Part shown: positions 56,898-64,000 of the stretch, piece after piece | How positions within the stretch are numbered: position 1 is the first letter of the stretch | Layout of the letters: every line of letters begins with the position of its first letter | From: Actinophytocola sp036555685 | Lineage (GTDB): Bacteria > Actinomycetota > Actinomycetes > Mycobacteriales > Pseudonocardiaceae | Assembly: GCF_036555685.1 (NCBI RefSeq) | Contig: NZ_DATBKY010000047.1 | Coordinates: 1 to 64,000, forward strand | Direction: 5' to 3' | DNA length: 64,000 nucleotides | Position numbers and translations under genes: made by a program | Notes under the pieces: model-generated | Database searches by the model: none | What the model was told of the DNA's origin: nothing | What the model saw: the letters and a program-made list of their open reading frames with translations, nothing else

Positions 56898-57725
56898 GTG
56901 CGGATCATGATTTCAGCCGACATGGAAGGCGCGACGGGCGTCACGTGGACCGCGGACGTCGAGGTGGGTACCGAGCAGTGGCAGCGGTTCCGGAAGATGT
57001 TCACCGGCGACGTGAACGCCTGCGTCGCCGGGCTGTTCGCGGGCGGCGCGACAGACGTCCTGGTGAACGAGGCGCACTCGTCGCAGCGCAACATCCTGCT
57101 CGAGGACCTCGACACGCGGGCGCGCATGCTCACCGGCAGGCACAAGCCGCTGTCGATGATGCAGGGCATCGACTCCGGTGTGGACGGCGTGGTGTTCCTC
57201 GGCTACCACGCGGCCGCCGGCCTTGACGGTGTCCTCTCTCACACCTACCTGCCGAACCAGATCACCGGCGTGTGGCTCGACGGCGTGCGGGCCAGCGAGG
57301 GCCGGCTCAACTCGGCGCTCGCCGCCGAGCACGGCGTGCCCGTCCTGCTGGTCACCGGCGACGACCTGACCTGCGCGGACGCTCGCGAGTACGACCCGGA
57401 GGCGCAGGCCGTGGCGGTGAAGGAGTGCGTCAGCCGCTACGCCGCGATCTGCATCCCGCCCGCGGTCACCGCGACCATGATCACCGACGCCGCGCGGGTC
57501 GGCATGAAGCGGGCCGGACGTTTCGCGGGCTCCGCCGGCGGGCACCGGATCGAGGTCGAGTTCGACGCGGCTCACCTCGCCGCGGCCGCGGCCGTGGTGC
57601 CGACCGTCGAACTGCTGGACGTGCGCCGGGTCGGTTTCGATGCCGCGTCCATGACCGATGCGATGAAGGCGTTCAAGGTGGTCACCGCCATCGCGAGCGG
57701 GGCCGTGGAGGGCAGCTATGGCTGA
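56898..57725 (+). CDS. D-aminopeptidase, M55 (DppA) family
   Basis: The 275-residue zinc peptidase releases N-terminal D-amino acids, especially D-Ala, from short peptides. Metal-binding residues lie in MISADMEGATGV (Asp and Glu) and the later VNEAHSSQRNILLEDLD; LGYHAAAGLDGVLSHTY is the conserved active-site His region. The Bacillus homologue is the first gene of the dpp operon. Here it is divergent from a dipeptide importer and overlaps an M20 peptidase by eight bases, which together suggest import and breakdown of D-amino-acid peptides from cell walls. Confidence 0.9.
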   Translation: MRIMISADMEGATGVTWTADVEVGTEQWQRFRKMFTGDVNACVAGLFAGGATDVLVNEAHSSQRNILLEDLDTRARMLTGRHKPLSMMQGIDSGVDGVVFLGYHAAAGLDGVLSHTYLPNQITGVWLDGVRASEGRLNSALAAEHGVPVLLVTGDDLTCADAREYDPEAQAVAVKECVSRYAAICIPPAVTATMITDAARVGMKRAGRFAGSAGGHRIEVEFDAAHLAAAAAVVPTVELLDVRRVGFDAASMTDAMKAFKVVTAIASGAVEGSYG

Positions 57726-59031
57726 GGCCGTCGAGGAACTGTGCGCGCAGCTGATCAGGTACGACACGACCAACCTCGGCAACGGCGACTCCATGGGCGA
57801 ACGCGACGCGGCCGAGTACATCGCCGCGAACCTGTCCGCGGCGGGGGTCACGCCGACGCTGCTCGAGCGCTCGCCGCGGCGCAGCAACGTGCTCGCCCGC
57901 GTGCCCGGGTCTGACCCGGCGCTGCCTCCGCTGCTCGTGCACGCCCACCTCGACGTGGTTCCCGCCGACCCGGCTGAATGGACGGTGCCGCCCTTCGCCG
58001 GCGAGATCCGCGACGGCTACGTGTGGGGCCGCGGCGCGGTGGACATGAAGGACATGTGCGCCACCGTGCTGACCGTCGTGCACCGGTGGGCGGCCGAGGG
58101 GCGCGGGCCGCGGCGGGACCTCGTGCTCGCGTTCGTGGCCGACGAGGAGGACAAGGGCGAGTGGGGCGCGCACTGGCTCGTCGCGGAGCACCGCCGGCTG
58201 TTCGACGGCGTCGGCGCGGCGATCGGCGAGTCCGGCGGCTACACCGTGCGCGCGGCGTCGGCCGCGGGTGCGCAGGTCCGGCTCTACCCGGTGGCGACCG
58301 CCGAGCGCGGCACCTCGCACCTGAAGCTGACCGCGACCGGCCGGGCCGGGCACGGCTCGCGGCGCAACGACGACAACGCCGTGCGCAAGCTCGTCGCCGC
58401 CGTGCAGCGGCTGTCCGAACACCGGTGGCCGGTCGTGCTGACACCCGCCGTGCGCGCGTTCTTCGAGCGGGCGGGCGCGGCACTCGGCATCGCGGTGGAC
58501 CTGTCCTCCGACGGGGCGGTCGACGACACGCTGCGCCGGTTCGGGTCGGCGGCGAAGATCGCGGAGAACACGGTGCGCAACAGCACCACGCCGACCGTGC
58601 TCGACGCCGGCTACAAGGTCAACGTCATCCCCGGCACGGCGTCCGCGCAGATCGACACCCGGGTGCTGCCCGGGACCCAGGACGACCTGCTCGCCGAGGT
58701 CGACCGGCTGATCGGGCCGGAGGTCACCCGCGAGCTGGTCACCGACCAGCCACCGGTGCAGGCGCCGGTCGACTCGCCGTGGTTCACGGCCATGGCGGAC
58801 GCCCTGGCCGCCGAGGACCCCGGCGCGGTGGTCGTGCCGTTCTGCATGGGCGGCGGCACGGACGCGAAGGCCTTCGCCGGGCTGGGCATCGACTGCTACG
58901 GGTTCGCGCCGCTGTGGGTGCCCGAGGACTTCGACCACCGGCTTATGGCCCACGGCGTGGACGAGCGGGTGCCGGTCGAAGGCCTGCGCTTCGGCGCGAA
59001 CGTGCTCGACCGGTTCCTCTCGACGGTCTAG
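57718..59031 (+). CDS. M20-family metallopeptidase (ArgE/DapE/CPG2 type)
   Basis: The 437-residue zinc enzyme shows LLVHAHLDVVPADPAEW (first His and Asp), YVWGRGAVDMKDMCA (bridging Asp), AFVADEEDKGEWGA (Glu-Glu pair) and the dimerisation domain with GRAGHGSRRNDDNA. The C-terminal GGGTDAKAFAG supplies the final ligand. It is translationally coupled to the D-aminopeptidase and probably cleaves dipeptides or acylated amino acids. Its TAG shares CTAG with the stop of the convergent frameshifted gene. Confidence 0.9.
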   Translation: MAEAVEELCAQLIRYDTTNLGNGDSMGERDAAEYIAANLSAAGVTPTLLERSPRRSNVLARVPGSDPALPPLLVHAHLDVVPADPAEWTVPPFAGEIRDGYVWGRGAVDMKDMCATVLTVVHRWAAEGRGPRRDLVLAFVADEEDKGEWGAHWLVAEHRRLFDGVGAAIGESGGYTVRAASAAGAQVRLYPVATAERGTSHLKLTATGRAGHGSRRNDDNAVRKLVAAVQRLSEHRWPVVLTPAVRAFFERAGAALGIAVDLSSDGAVDDTLRRFGSAAKIAENTVRNSTTPTVLDAGYKVNVIPGTASAQIDTRVLPGTQDDLLAEVDRLIGPEVTRELVTDQPPVQAPVDSPWFTAMADALAAEDPGAVVVPFCMGGGTDAKAFAGLGIDCYGFAPLWVPEDFDHRLMAHGVDERVPVEGLRFGANVLDRFLSTV

Positions 59032-59739
59032 CGGGTCCGGTAGTGGTACCGGGCGGCCTGGCGGAACCCGGCCCGGGCGTAGAACGCCCGCGCGCCCGGG
59101 TTGTCCTCGCGCACCTGCAGCCAGCAGTGCCGCACGCTCGCGCCCTCGAGCAGCCCCGCGCAGCAGCACCCTGCCGAGCCCGCGCCGCCGCGCGTCCGGC
59201 CGGACCGCCATGCAGTACAGCCCGCCCCATTCCCCGACGATCGCCACCCGCGCCACCGCGGCGACACCATCGTCGTCGAGCACGCTGCCGTACCGGGCCG
59301 GCCCGCTGGTCAGGATCCGCCGCGCCACTGCCCGCGCCGCCTCGTCACCCCGCCCGTCGATGGCCCACCACAGGTCCATCCACGCCTCGTCCGGCTCGTC
59401 GGCGACCAGCACCTCCCCTCGTGGCAACCCGCCCAGCAGGTCCGCCACCTGCGCCACCTCGACCGAGGTCGGCGAGCCGTAGGTGTAGCCGCGCGCGGCC
59501 AGCCGCGCGTCCAGGTCCGGCGGGTGGACGGTGGGGCCCAGCTGGAAGATCGCCGGCAGGCCGCGGCCGGCGTAGAGCCGCTCGACCTCGTCGATCGCCG
59601 CGCTGACGCGCGGTGGCTCCGCGAGCGGAGCCACCGAGTTCGCCCGCTGCGTCACCCCGCCCGACAGCCGCGCCACCCAGCCGTCGATGTCCACTTCGGA
59701 CAACGCGGGCCAGCCGCGGCGCAGCAGCTCATCCCACAC
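59028..59739 (-). pseudogene. GNAT acetyltransferase gene with a one-base frameshift
   Basis: Read from GTG 59739, about 195 residues are open, up to the acetyl-CoA loop VRPDARRRGLGRVLLRG. The frame then loses similarity, while another frame continues LLEGASVRHCWLQVREDNPG and ARAFYARAGFRQAARYHYRTR and stops at 59028. Removing one base from the run CCCC at 59154-59157 (GGGG on the coding strand) restores a normal GNAT C-terminus of about 236 residues in all. Either the gene is recently broken or the base run is miscalled. It overlaps the upstream gene by 11 bases. Confidence 0.75.
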
Positions 59740-60583
59740 GGCCCGGCGGCAGCCCGGTCGGGTTGATCTCGGGCAGGATCCCGGCGCGCCAGAGGGCCGC
59801 CACCGAAGGCCGTAACGTCGCGATGACCTTCTCGACGCCGGCCTCCCCCAGCGTCGACAGCCCGCCGGTCCACGCCCGCTCGTCGGTGCGCTCCTCGATC
59901 GCGTCCAGGAACTCCCGGCCCCAGGCGGTCAGGGTGCCGTCGTAGTCCAGCATCCCGCGTGAGCGCAGCGCCTTGGCGGCCGCGTCCCAGTCGTCCACCG
60001 ACCAGCCGCGCACGGACCGCATCAGCTCGGCGGGGAACTTGCCGGCGCCGACCTGCAGCACGAGGGCTTCGAGACCGGTCACGCCGTGCGAGAGAAGGGC
60101 CGCCACGTGCCCGTCGCCGCGGTGTTCGCGCAGCGTCGTCGCGAGCTGCCACATCGCGGCGACCGGATCCGCCGGCAAGGGAAGGGACGCGTTCGCCGCG
60201 TAGAGCGCCCGCCCGGTCGGGTCGGCCGAGTTGGCGACCGGCGCGAGGAGCGGGACCGCCTCGGCGCACGCGGCCTCGTCGACCCCGGCCGACCGCAGCG
60301 CCGCCACGGCCACCTCCGAGCGGGCGTCGAGGCAGGTGGCGGGCGTGGCACGCGACCACGCGTCCGGCAGGGCCTTGAACACCATGGACGGCTCGAACCC
60401 GGCGAACGTCGCGACCACGGCCGCCGCCCCGACCTGCCCGAGCGGTGCGGCGCGGAAGGCGAAGTAGGTCATCCAGAAGCCCCGCAGCCCGACCGCGATG
60501 CCGGCGTCACGCACGCCGGGCGCGAAGTAGACGACCCCGTGCAACGGTTCCAGCGCGGTCCACAACCGACGTGCGGGATGCAT
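59729..60583 (-). CDS. SCO6745 family helix-rich protein
   Basis: The 284-residue protein is of the actinobacterial SCO6745 type. It begins ARRLWTALEPLHGVVYFAPG, continues FRAAPLGQVGAAAVVATFAG and PSMVFKALPDAW, and ends with winged-helix-like parts (VDDWDAAAKALRSRGMLDYD, then GTLTAWGREFLDAIEERTD). This resembles the HTH/MarR-like C-terminal part of the family. No enzymatic motif is seen. ATG 60583 has AAGGAG upstream. It probably forms an operon with the frameshifted GNAT gene. Confidence 0.75.
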   Translation of the reverse strand: MHPARRLWTALEPLHGVVYFAPGVRDAGIAVGLRGFWMTYFAFRAAPLGQVGAAAVVATFAGFEPSMVFKALPDAWSRATPATCLDARSEVAVAALRSAGVDEAACAEAVPLLAPVANSADPTGRALYAANASLPLPADPVAAMWQLATTLREHRGDGHVAALLSHGVTGLEALVLQVGAGKFPAELMRSVRGWSVDDWDAAAKALRSRGMLDYDGTLTAWGREFLDAIEERTDERAWTGGLSTLGEAGVEKVIATLRPSVAALWRAGILPEINPTGLPPGRVG

Positions 60584-60669
60584 CGGCGGCTCCTTCCGTC
60601 TCCCTATGATCATGCGCCACCCAGCCCCGAAGCGGCACGACCGTGACGGATCTCAACCGATACGACGAA

Positions 60670-61584
60670 TCACCCGGTGAGCGCCGGCCGTTTGAAGACC
60701 TGGTCGATGTGCCATGCGATATGTGCCGCCGCGGGCCGCGGCGTGCCGGGTCGCATCCGGAGCGGGCGGTGATGAAGGTCGTAGACGGTCTGCCCGGTGG
60801 ACGTGCGGCTCGTGAAGCCCGCGGAGACGATGATCCGCAAGTCGTCACCGAGGCCCAGCACCCCATGGTCGAACAGCTTGTGGTGCAACGAGCACAGGGC
60901 CACGCCGTTGTCGAGCTCGTCCGGACCGCCGAAGCCGAACCAGCGCACGTGGGCAGCCTCCACGCCGACGGTGGCCGCGCCGAGCTGGCCGTCGAACCCG
61001 CAGAACGCGCACTGCCGGTCCCAGGCGGTCAGGATCGCGGCCGGCCATGATCCTCGCCGCCGCCGCGGAGGGATCGCGGTGCCGGGCGCGCCGAGAACGA
61101 GATCGGGATCGAGTCCGACCGCCGTCAGCACATCGGGGGCGATGGTCGGGGGAAACTCGGCTTCGACCAGCTGCCGCGCCGCGGCGCCGGCGATGTCCGG
61201 GTCTTTCAGGGCTTCTTCGAGTTCGGGTATCAGGCGGCCGACGACCTCGTGTTCGGTGAGCGGTCGGACGTTGTCGTTGGGTACTTCGTGGTCGAGCGTC
61301 CAGATTTCGTCCGAACGTAATCGGGTAAAGGGGTAAGCCGCGCTCTGAGTCCGCGATGTCGACGAGGGCGGGCCGAAGTCCCGGATCACGTCAGCGAGCT
61401 TGTCCGCGGTCGCAGACCAGGCGAGCGTGCTCGTCCCCTCGGCCGCGAGCCGGCCCAGCGCGAGAAGTACGAGCAGCCGCTTGTGCGGTGAGCGCCGGCC
61501 CTGCTGCTGGTGCTGCCGCAGCGACGCCAGCTGGGTCAGTACCTCGTCTCTGGACCACGGCTTTGTCGCCACGACATGGATCAT
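60670..61584 (-). CDS. Phosphorothioated-DNA-dependent restriction endonuclease (SBD-HNH, ScoMcrA-like)
   Basis: The 304-residue protein has an N-terminal sulfur-binding domain pattern: SPHKRLLVLLALGRLAAEGT, WSATADKLADVIRDFGPP and AAYPFTRLRSDEIWTL. These match the HKPLLLL ... FGP ... PF.RL..D..W signature of enzymes that bind DNA with phosphorothioate linkages. The C-terminal HNH nuclease has CAFCGFDGQLG, VEAAHVRWFGFGGPD, DNGVALCSLHHKLFDHG and LG, with all metal and zinc residues present. It should cut phosphorothioated DNA as a type IV restriction enzyme. No dnd modification genes are in the window, so it looks like a solitary defence gene. Confidence 0.85.
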   Translation of the reverse strand: MIHVVATKPWSRDEVLTQLASLRQHQQQGRRSPHKRLLVLLALGRLAAEGTSTLAWSATADKLADVIRDFGPPSSTSRTQSAAYPFTRLRSDEIWTLDHEVPNDNVRPLTEHEVVGRLIPELEEALKDPDIAGAAARQLVEAEFPPTIAPDVLTAVGLDPDLVLGAPGTAIPPRRRRGSWPAAILTAWDRQCAFCGFDGQLGAATVGVEAAHVRWFGFGGPDELDNGVALCSLHHKLFDHGVLGLGDDLRIIVSAGFTSRTSTGQTVYDLHHRPLRMRPGTPRPAAAHIAWHIDQVFKRPALTG

Positions 61585-61618
61585 GCCCGACCGCGGACGC
61601 GAGCCGCGGCATCGGCTC

Positions 61619-61624
61619 TAACAT
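61619..61624 (+). promoter_or_regulatory. Candidate -10 for leaderless VOC gene
   Basis: TAACAT ends six bases before ATG 61631. The short divergent region (61585-61630) also has to serve the restriction gene. Confidence 0.4.
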
Positions 61625-61630
61625 GTGGCC

Positions 61631-62008
61631 ATGTCCGTCGCTCGCCTTGGCATGGTGTCGCTCGACTGCGCGGAAACCGTTCCGCTCGCCGAGTTCTGGG
61701 CAGGGTTGCTCGACGGAGCGGTGATCGGCGGCGACGAGCAGGTGTCCGTCGTGCGGGCCGGGGGCATGATGATCGCCATGATCCGGGTGCCCGGCTACCG
61801 GCAGCCGACCTGGCCCGGTGGGGACACGCCCAAGCACATCCACCTCGACCTCGCCGTCCGCGACCTCGACGAGGCGGAGGCCGAGGCGCTCCGGCTGGGC
61901 GCCACCAAGGCCGAACACCAGCCACAACCCGACCAGTGGCGCGTCTTCCACGACCCCGCCGGCCACCCCTTCTGCCTCACCGCGAACATCCCGTTCGAAA
62001 CGGGCTGA
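61631..62008 (+). CDS. VOC-family protein (glyoxalase fold)
   Basis: The 125-residue single VOC-type chain shows LGMVSLDCAETVPLAEFWAG at the front, HIHLDLAVRDLDEAEAEALR in the middle and VFHDPAGHPFCLT at the end. The DPAGHPFCL ending is typical of the glyoxalase-like (PF18029-type) group. The beta-strand order is that of a full domain, unlike the fragment at 7179. GTG 61625 is an alternative start, but the -10 at 61619 favours ATG 61631. It is divergent from the restriction endonuclease. Ligand unknown. Confidence 0.8.
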   Translation: MSVARLGMVSLDCAETVPLAEFWAGLLDGAVIGGDEQVSVVRAGGMMIAMIRVPGYRQPTWPGGDTPKHIHLDLAVRDLDEAEAEALRLGATKAEHQPQPDQWRVFHDPAGHPFCLTANIPFETG

Positions 62009-62022
62009 CCGCTCCAGACCCT

Positions 62023-62047
62023 CCGGCCGGGGGCTTCGGCGGGCCGG
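62023..62047 (+). terminator. Weak stem-loop after the VOC gene
   Basis: CCGGCC (62023-62028) can pair with GGCCGG (62042-62047), and the loop contains GCTTCGGC, a stable UUCG-type tetraloop. It lies 14 bases after the TGA at 62006-62008. There is no U-tract, and the downstream gene has the same direction, so some read-through is possible. Confidence 0.4.
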
Positions 62048-62109
62048 TTCGTGACTCTAGGATCATGCGCCACCGGTGGTGGGGCTACGTGGGTGAGGAG
62101 CGGCGCGGA

Positions 62110-64000
62110 ATGGGTGCTCGGGGTTTCTTCTCTTCTTTCGAGAACACCGACCCCCCGCTGACCTGGATCGACGTCGTCGACATCGACGACGACGGCAGAC
62201 CCCGCGTCGCCGGCGCCACGATGAGTACCCGCGAGGGCGGCGGCCCCGGCAAGCCGTACACGGGCAAGGCCGGCGTCGGCTTCACCGGCACCCGCGCCCT
62301 GCGCTACCAGGGCAGCCACGCCGCGCGCGGCCCCGCGAGCGTGGTCAACAAGCTCTTCCTCGTCGACATGCTCATCGCGCGCGACACGGAGCTCTCCTAC
62401 GTGATCTTCCCCGAGCTCCTCGGCGACGACCTGCGCTACCCGAGCACCTTCGTCTGCCTCGACCTCGCCTTCGACGACGGCACGCGCCTGTCCGAGCTCG
62501 GCCTCGCCGATCAGCTCGGCTTCGCCTGGACCGCACGCGGCCAGGGCGAGTCCCGCGCGCTCGCACCCGGCCAGTGGAACCACCGGTCCGTCCGCATCGG
62601 CGGGGTCGCCGAGGGCAAGGTCGCGGTCAAGGTCCTGCTCGCCTACGACAACCCAGCCGGCCCCGCGGAGTTCGCCGGCTGGGTCGACGACATCTCGATC
62701 GTCGACCGCCCCAAGCCAGAGCAGCGCCGCCCGGCCGACTACGTGATCACCACCCGCGGCACGGACTCGGCCAAGGGGTACTCGCGCGGCAACACGTTCC
62801 CGGCGGCCGCCGTGCCGCACGGGTTCAACTTCTGGACACCGGTCACCGACGCCGGCACCAAGGACTGGCTCTACGCCTACCAGCGTCACAACAACGACCG
62901 GAACCTGCCCGCGATCCAGGCGTTGTCGGTAAGCCACCAGCCGAGCCCGTGGCTGGGCGACCGGCAGACGTTCCAGGTGCTGCCCTCCGCCACCGCCGGC
63001 AAGCCACGCGCCGGTCGCAAGGCACGCGGCCTGACCTTCCGGCACCGCAACGAGATCGCCCGCCCCCACCACTACGGCGTCCGGTTCACCAACGGCATCC
63101 GCGCGGACATCGCGCCCACCGACCACGCCGCACTGCTGCGCTTCACGTTCCCCGGCGAGGACGCCAACCTGATCTTCGACAACATCGGCCGGCAGGGCCG
63201 GCTCGTCCTGGATCCCGTCGGCGGCACCGTGTCCGGCTACACCGACGTCCGAAGTGGACTGTCCGCCGGCGCGACGCGGATGTTCTTCTACGCCACGTTC
63301 GACCGCCCGATCGCCGCCGGCGGCCACCTGTGGCGGTGGTTCTTCACCCGCAACGTCACCGGGTACCTGCGCTTCGAGCCCGACCCGGCCGGCCGGACCG
63401 TCGTGACGATGCGGGTCGCCACGTCGCTGATCAGCATCGCGCAGGCCAAGCGCAACCTGTGGCTGGAGATCTCCGACGCGGACACGTTCGAGACCGTCCG
63501 CGAGCGCGCGGCCCAGCTCTGGGACGAGCGCCTCGGCCGCATCGAGGTCGAGGGCGCCACCGAGGACCAGCTCACCACGCTCTACTCGAACCTCTACCGG
63601 CTGCACCTCTACCCCAACCGCCTGCACGAGAACACCGGCACCGACGAGCAGCCCGCGTACGCGTACGCGAGCCCGTTCATGAAGCCCGCCCGCAAGAACA
63701 CGCCGACCCAGACCGGCGCCACGCTCGTGTCCGGCAAGGCCTACGCGAACAACGGGTTCTGGGACACCTACCGCACCGCGTGGCCCGCCCACGCGCTGCT
63801 CGACCCGGCCCACTGCGGCGAGCTCATCGACGGGTTCGTCCAGCAGTACAAGGACAGCGGGTGGATCGCGCGCTGGTCCTCCCCCGGCCACGCCGACCTC
63901 ATGACCGGCACCAGCTCCGACGTCGCGTTCGCCGACGCGTACCTCAAGGGCGTGCGCGGCTTCGACGTCCAGGCCGCCTACGCCGCCGCCCTGCGCAACG
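62110..64000 (+). CDS. GH92 family alpha-mannosidase, N-terminal 630 residues (runs off window)
   Basis: The protein starts at ATG 62110 with GAGGAG nine bases upstream; ATG 62065 is an in-frame alternative. After a first domain (ENTDPPLTWIDVVD ... FAGWVDDISIVDRP, a carbohydrate-binding-like beta-domain) the GH92 part begins: YVITTRGTDSAKGYSRGNTF, PHGFNFWTPVTDAG and later NNGFWDTYRTAWPAHALLD and TGTSSDVAFADAYLKG. GH92 enzymes are Ca-dependent exo-alpha-mannosidases, mostly alpha-1,2. No signal peptide is visible, so it may act in the cytoplasm or leave by another route. It fits a cell with mannan synthesis genes nearby. Confidence 0.88.
   Translation, partial: MGARGFFSSFENTDPPLTWIDVVDIDDDGRPRVAGATMSTREGGGPGKPYTGKAGVGFTGTRALRYQGSHAARGPASVVNKLFLVDMLIARDTELSYVIFPELLGDDLRYPSTFVCLDLAFDDGTRLSELGLADQLGFAWTARGQGESRALAPGQWNHRSVRIGGVAEGKVAVKVLLAYDNPAGPAEFAGWVDDISIVDRPKPEQRRPADYVITTRGTDSAKGYSRGNTFPAAAVPHGFNFWTPVTDAGTKDWLYAYQRHNNDRNLPAIQALSVSHQPSPWLGDRQTFQVLPSATAGKPRAGRKARGLTFRHRNEIARPHHYGVRFTNGIRADIAPTDHAALLRFTFPGEDANLIFDNIGRQGRLVLDPVGGTVSGYTDVRSGLSAGATRMFFYATFDRPIAAGGHLWRWFFTRNVTGYLRFEPDPAGRTVVTMRVATSLISIAQAKRNLWLEISDADTFETVRERAAQLWDERLGRIEVEGATEDQLTTLYSNLYRLHLYPNRLHENTGTDEQPAYAYASPFMKPARKNTPTQTGATLVSGKAYANNGFWDTYRTAWPAHALLDPAHCGELIDGFVQQYKDSGWIARWSSPGHADLMTGTSSDVAFADAYLKGVRGFDVQAAYAAALRN

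Noticed and set aside
1..64000. CRISPR arrays, insertion sequences, integrase or attachment sites, and rRNA/tRNA genes
   Set aside because: I looked for regularly spaced repeats, transposase motifs, tRNA-like folds and rRNA stretches on both strands and found none that I could support.

Overview
The window is about 72% GC, almost entirely coding, and rich in GTG/TTG starts and translationally coupled genes. RbpA, an unfused polyprenol-phosphate mannose synthase beside lnt, two MptB-type mannosyltransferases, DUF3097, DUF3090, SCO1664-type and SCO6745-type proteins, an Rpf-like lytic protein and many leaderless genes all point to a high-GC actinobacterium. A member of the Pseudonocardiaceae (Amycolatopsis-like) fits best; that placement is inference. 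No tRNA, rRNA, CRISPR array, insertion sequence or prophage was found, and no gene-free stretch reaches 300 bases.

Layout. 1-8 kb: N-terminus of a membrane sensor kinase, a two-membrane-protein/multicopper oxidase operon, an aminotransferase, an ArsR/SRPBCC/RibD-like operon, a PEP-mutase-family enzyme coupled to a VOC remnant, and an OhrR-like regulator. 8-16.6 kb: phosphate uptake (Pit + DUF47), the lnt/ppm1/rbpA envelope and transcription locus with a sigma-R-like promoter before rbpA, thymidine kinase, an MFS transporter and an Rpf-like protein. 16.6-33 kb: two ECF sigma factor loci, GDPD, a PAS-GGDEF-EAL protein, a heterodimeric ABC exporter, a MerR/thioredoxin operon with a textbook 19-bp-spacer promoter, SPFH/NfeD and DUF3097. 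34-47 kb: two inverted paralogous cassettes (WYL regulator, divergent epoxide hydrolase, AlkZ-like DNA glycosylase) flank a block holding SCO1664/DUF3090, an S9 peptidase, an LD-carboxypeptidase, a metallo-beta-lactamase-fold enzyme and an exported PLP enzyme. 47-51 kb: HEAT-like protein, acetyltransferase, tandem GT-C mannosyltransferases. 51-59 kb: a dipeptide ABC importer divergent from a D-aminopeptidase and an M20 peptidase. 59-64 kb: a frameshifted GNAT gene, a SCO6745-type protein, a solitary phosphorothioate-DNA restriction endonuclease, a VOC protein and the start of a GH92 alpha-mannosidase.

Most interesting reading: the duplicated WYL / epoxide hydrolase / HTH_42 module. Both HTH_42 proteins carry the Gln-Phi-Gln motif of AlkZ, the glycosylase that unhooks DNA crosslinks made by the epoxide-bearing drug azinomycin. 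Each pair of structural genes sits opposite a WYL regulator across a short palindromic intergenic region. Together this looks like a regulated epoxide/alkylation defence unit that destroys the epoxide and repairs the DNA adduct, present twice in inverted orientation. This function is inferred, not shown.
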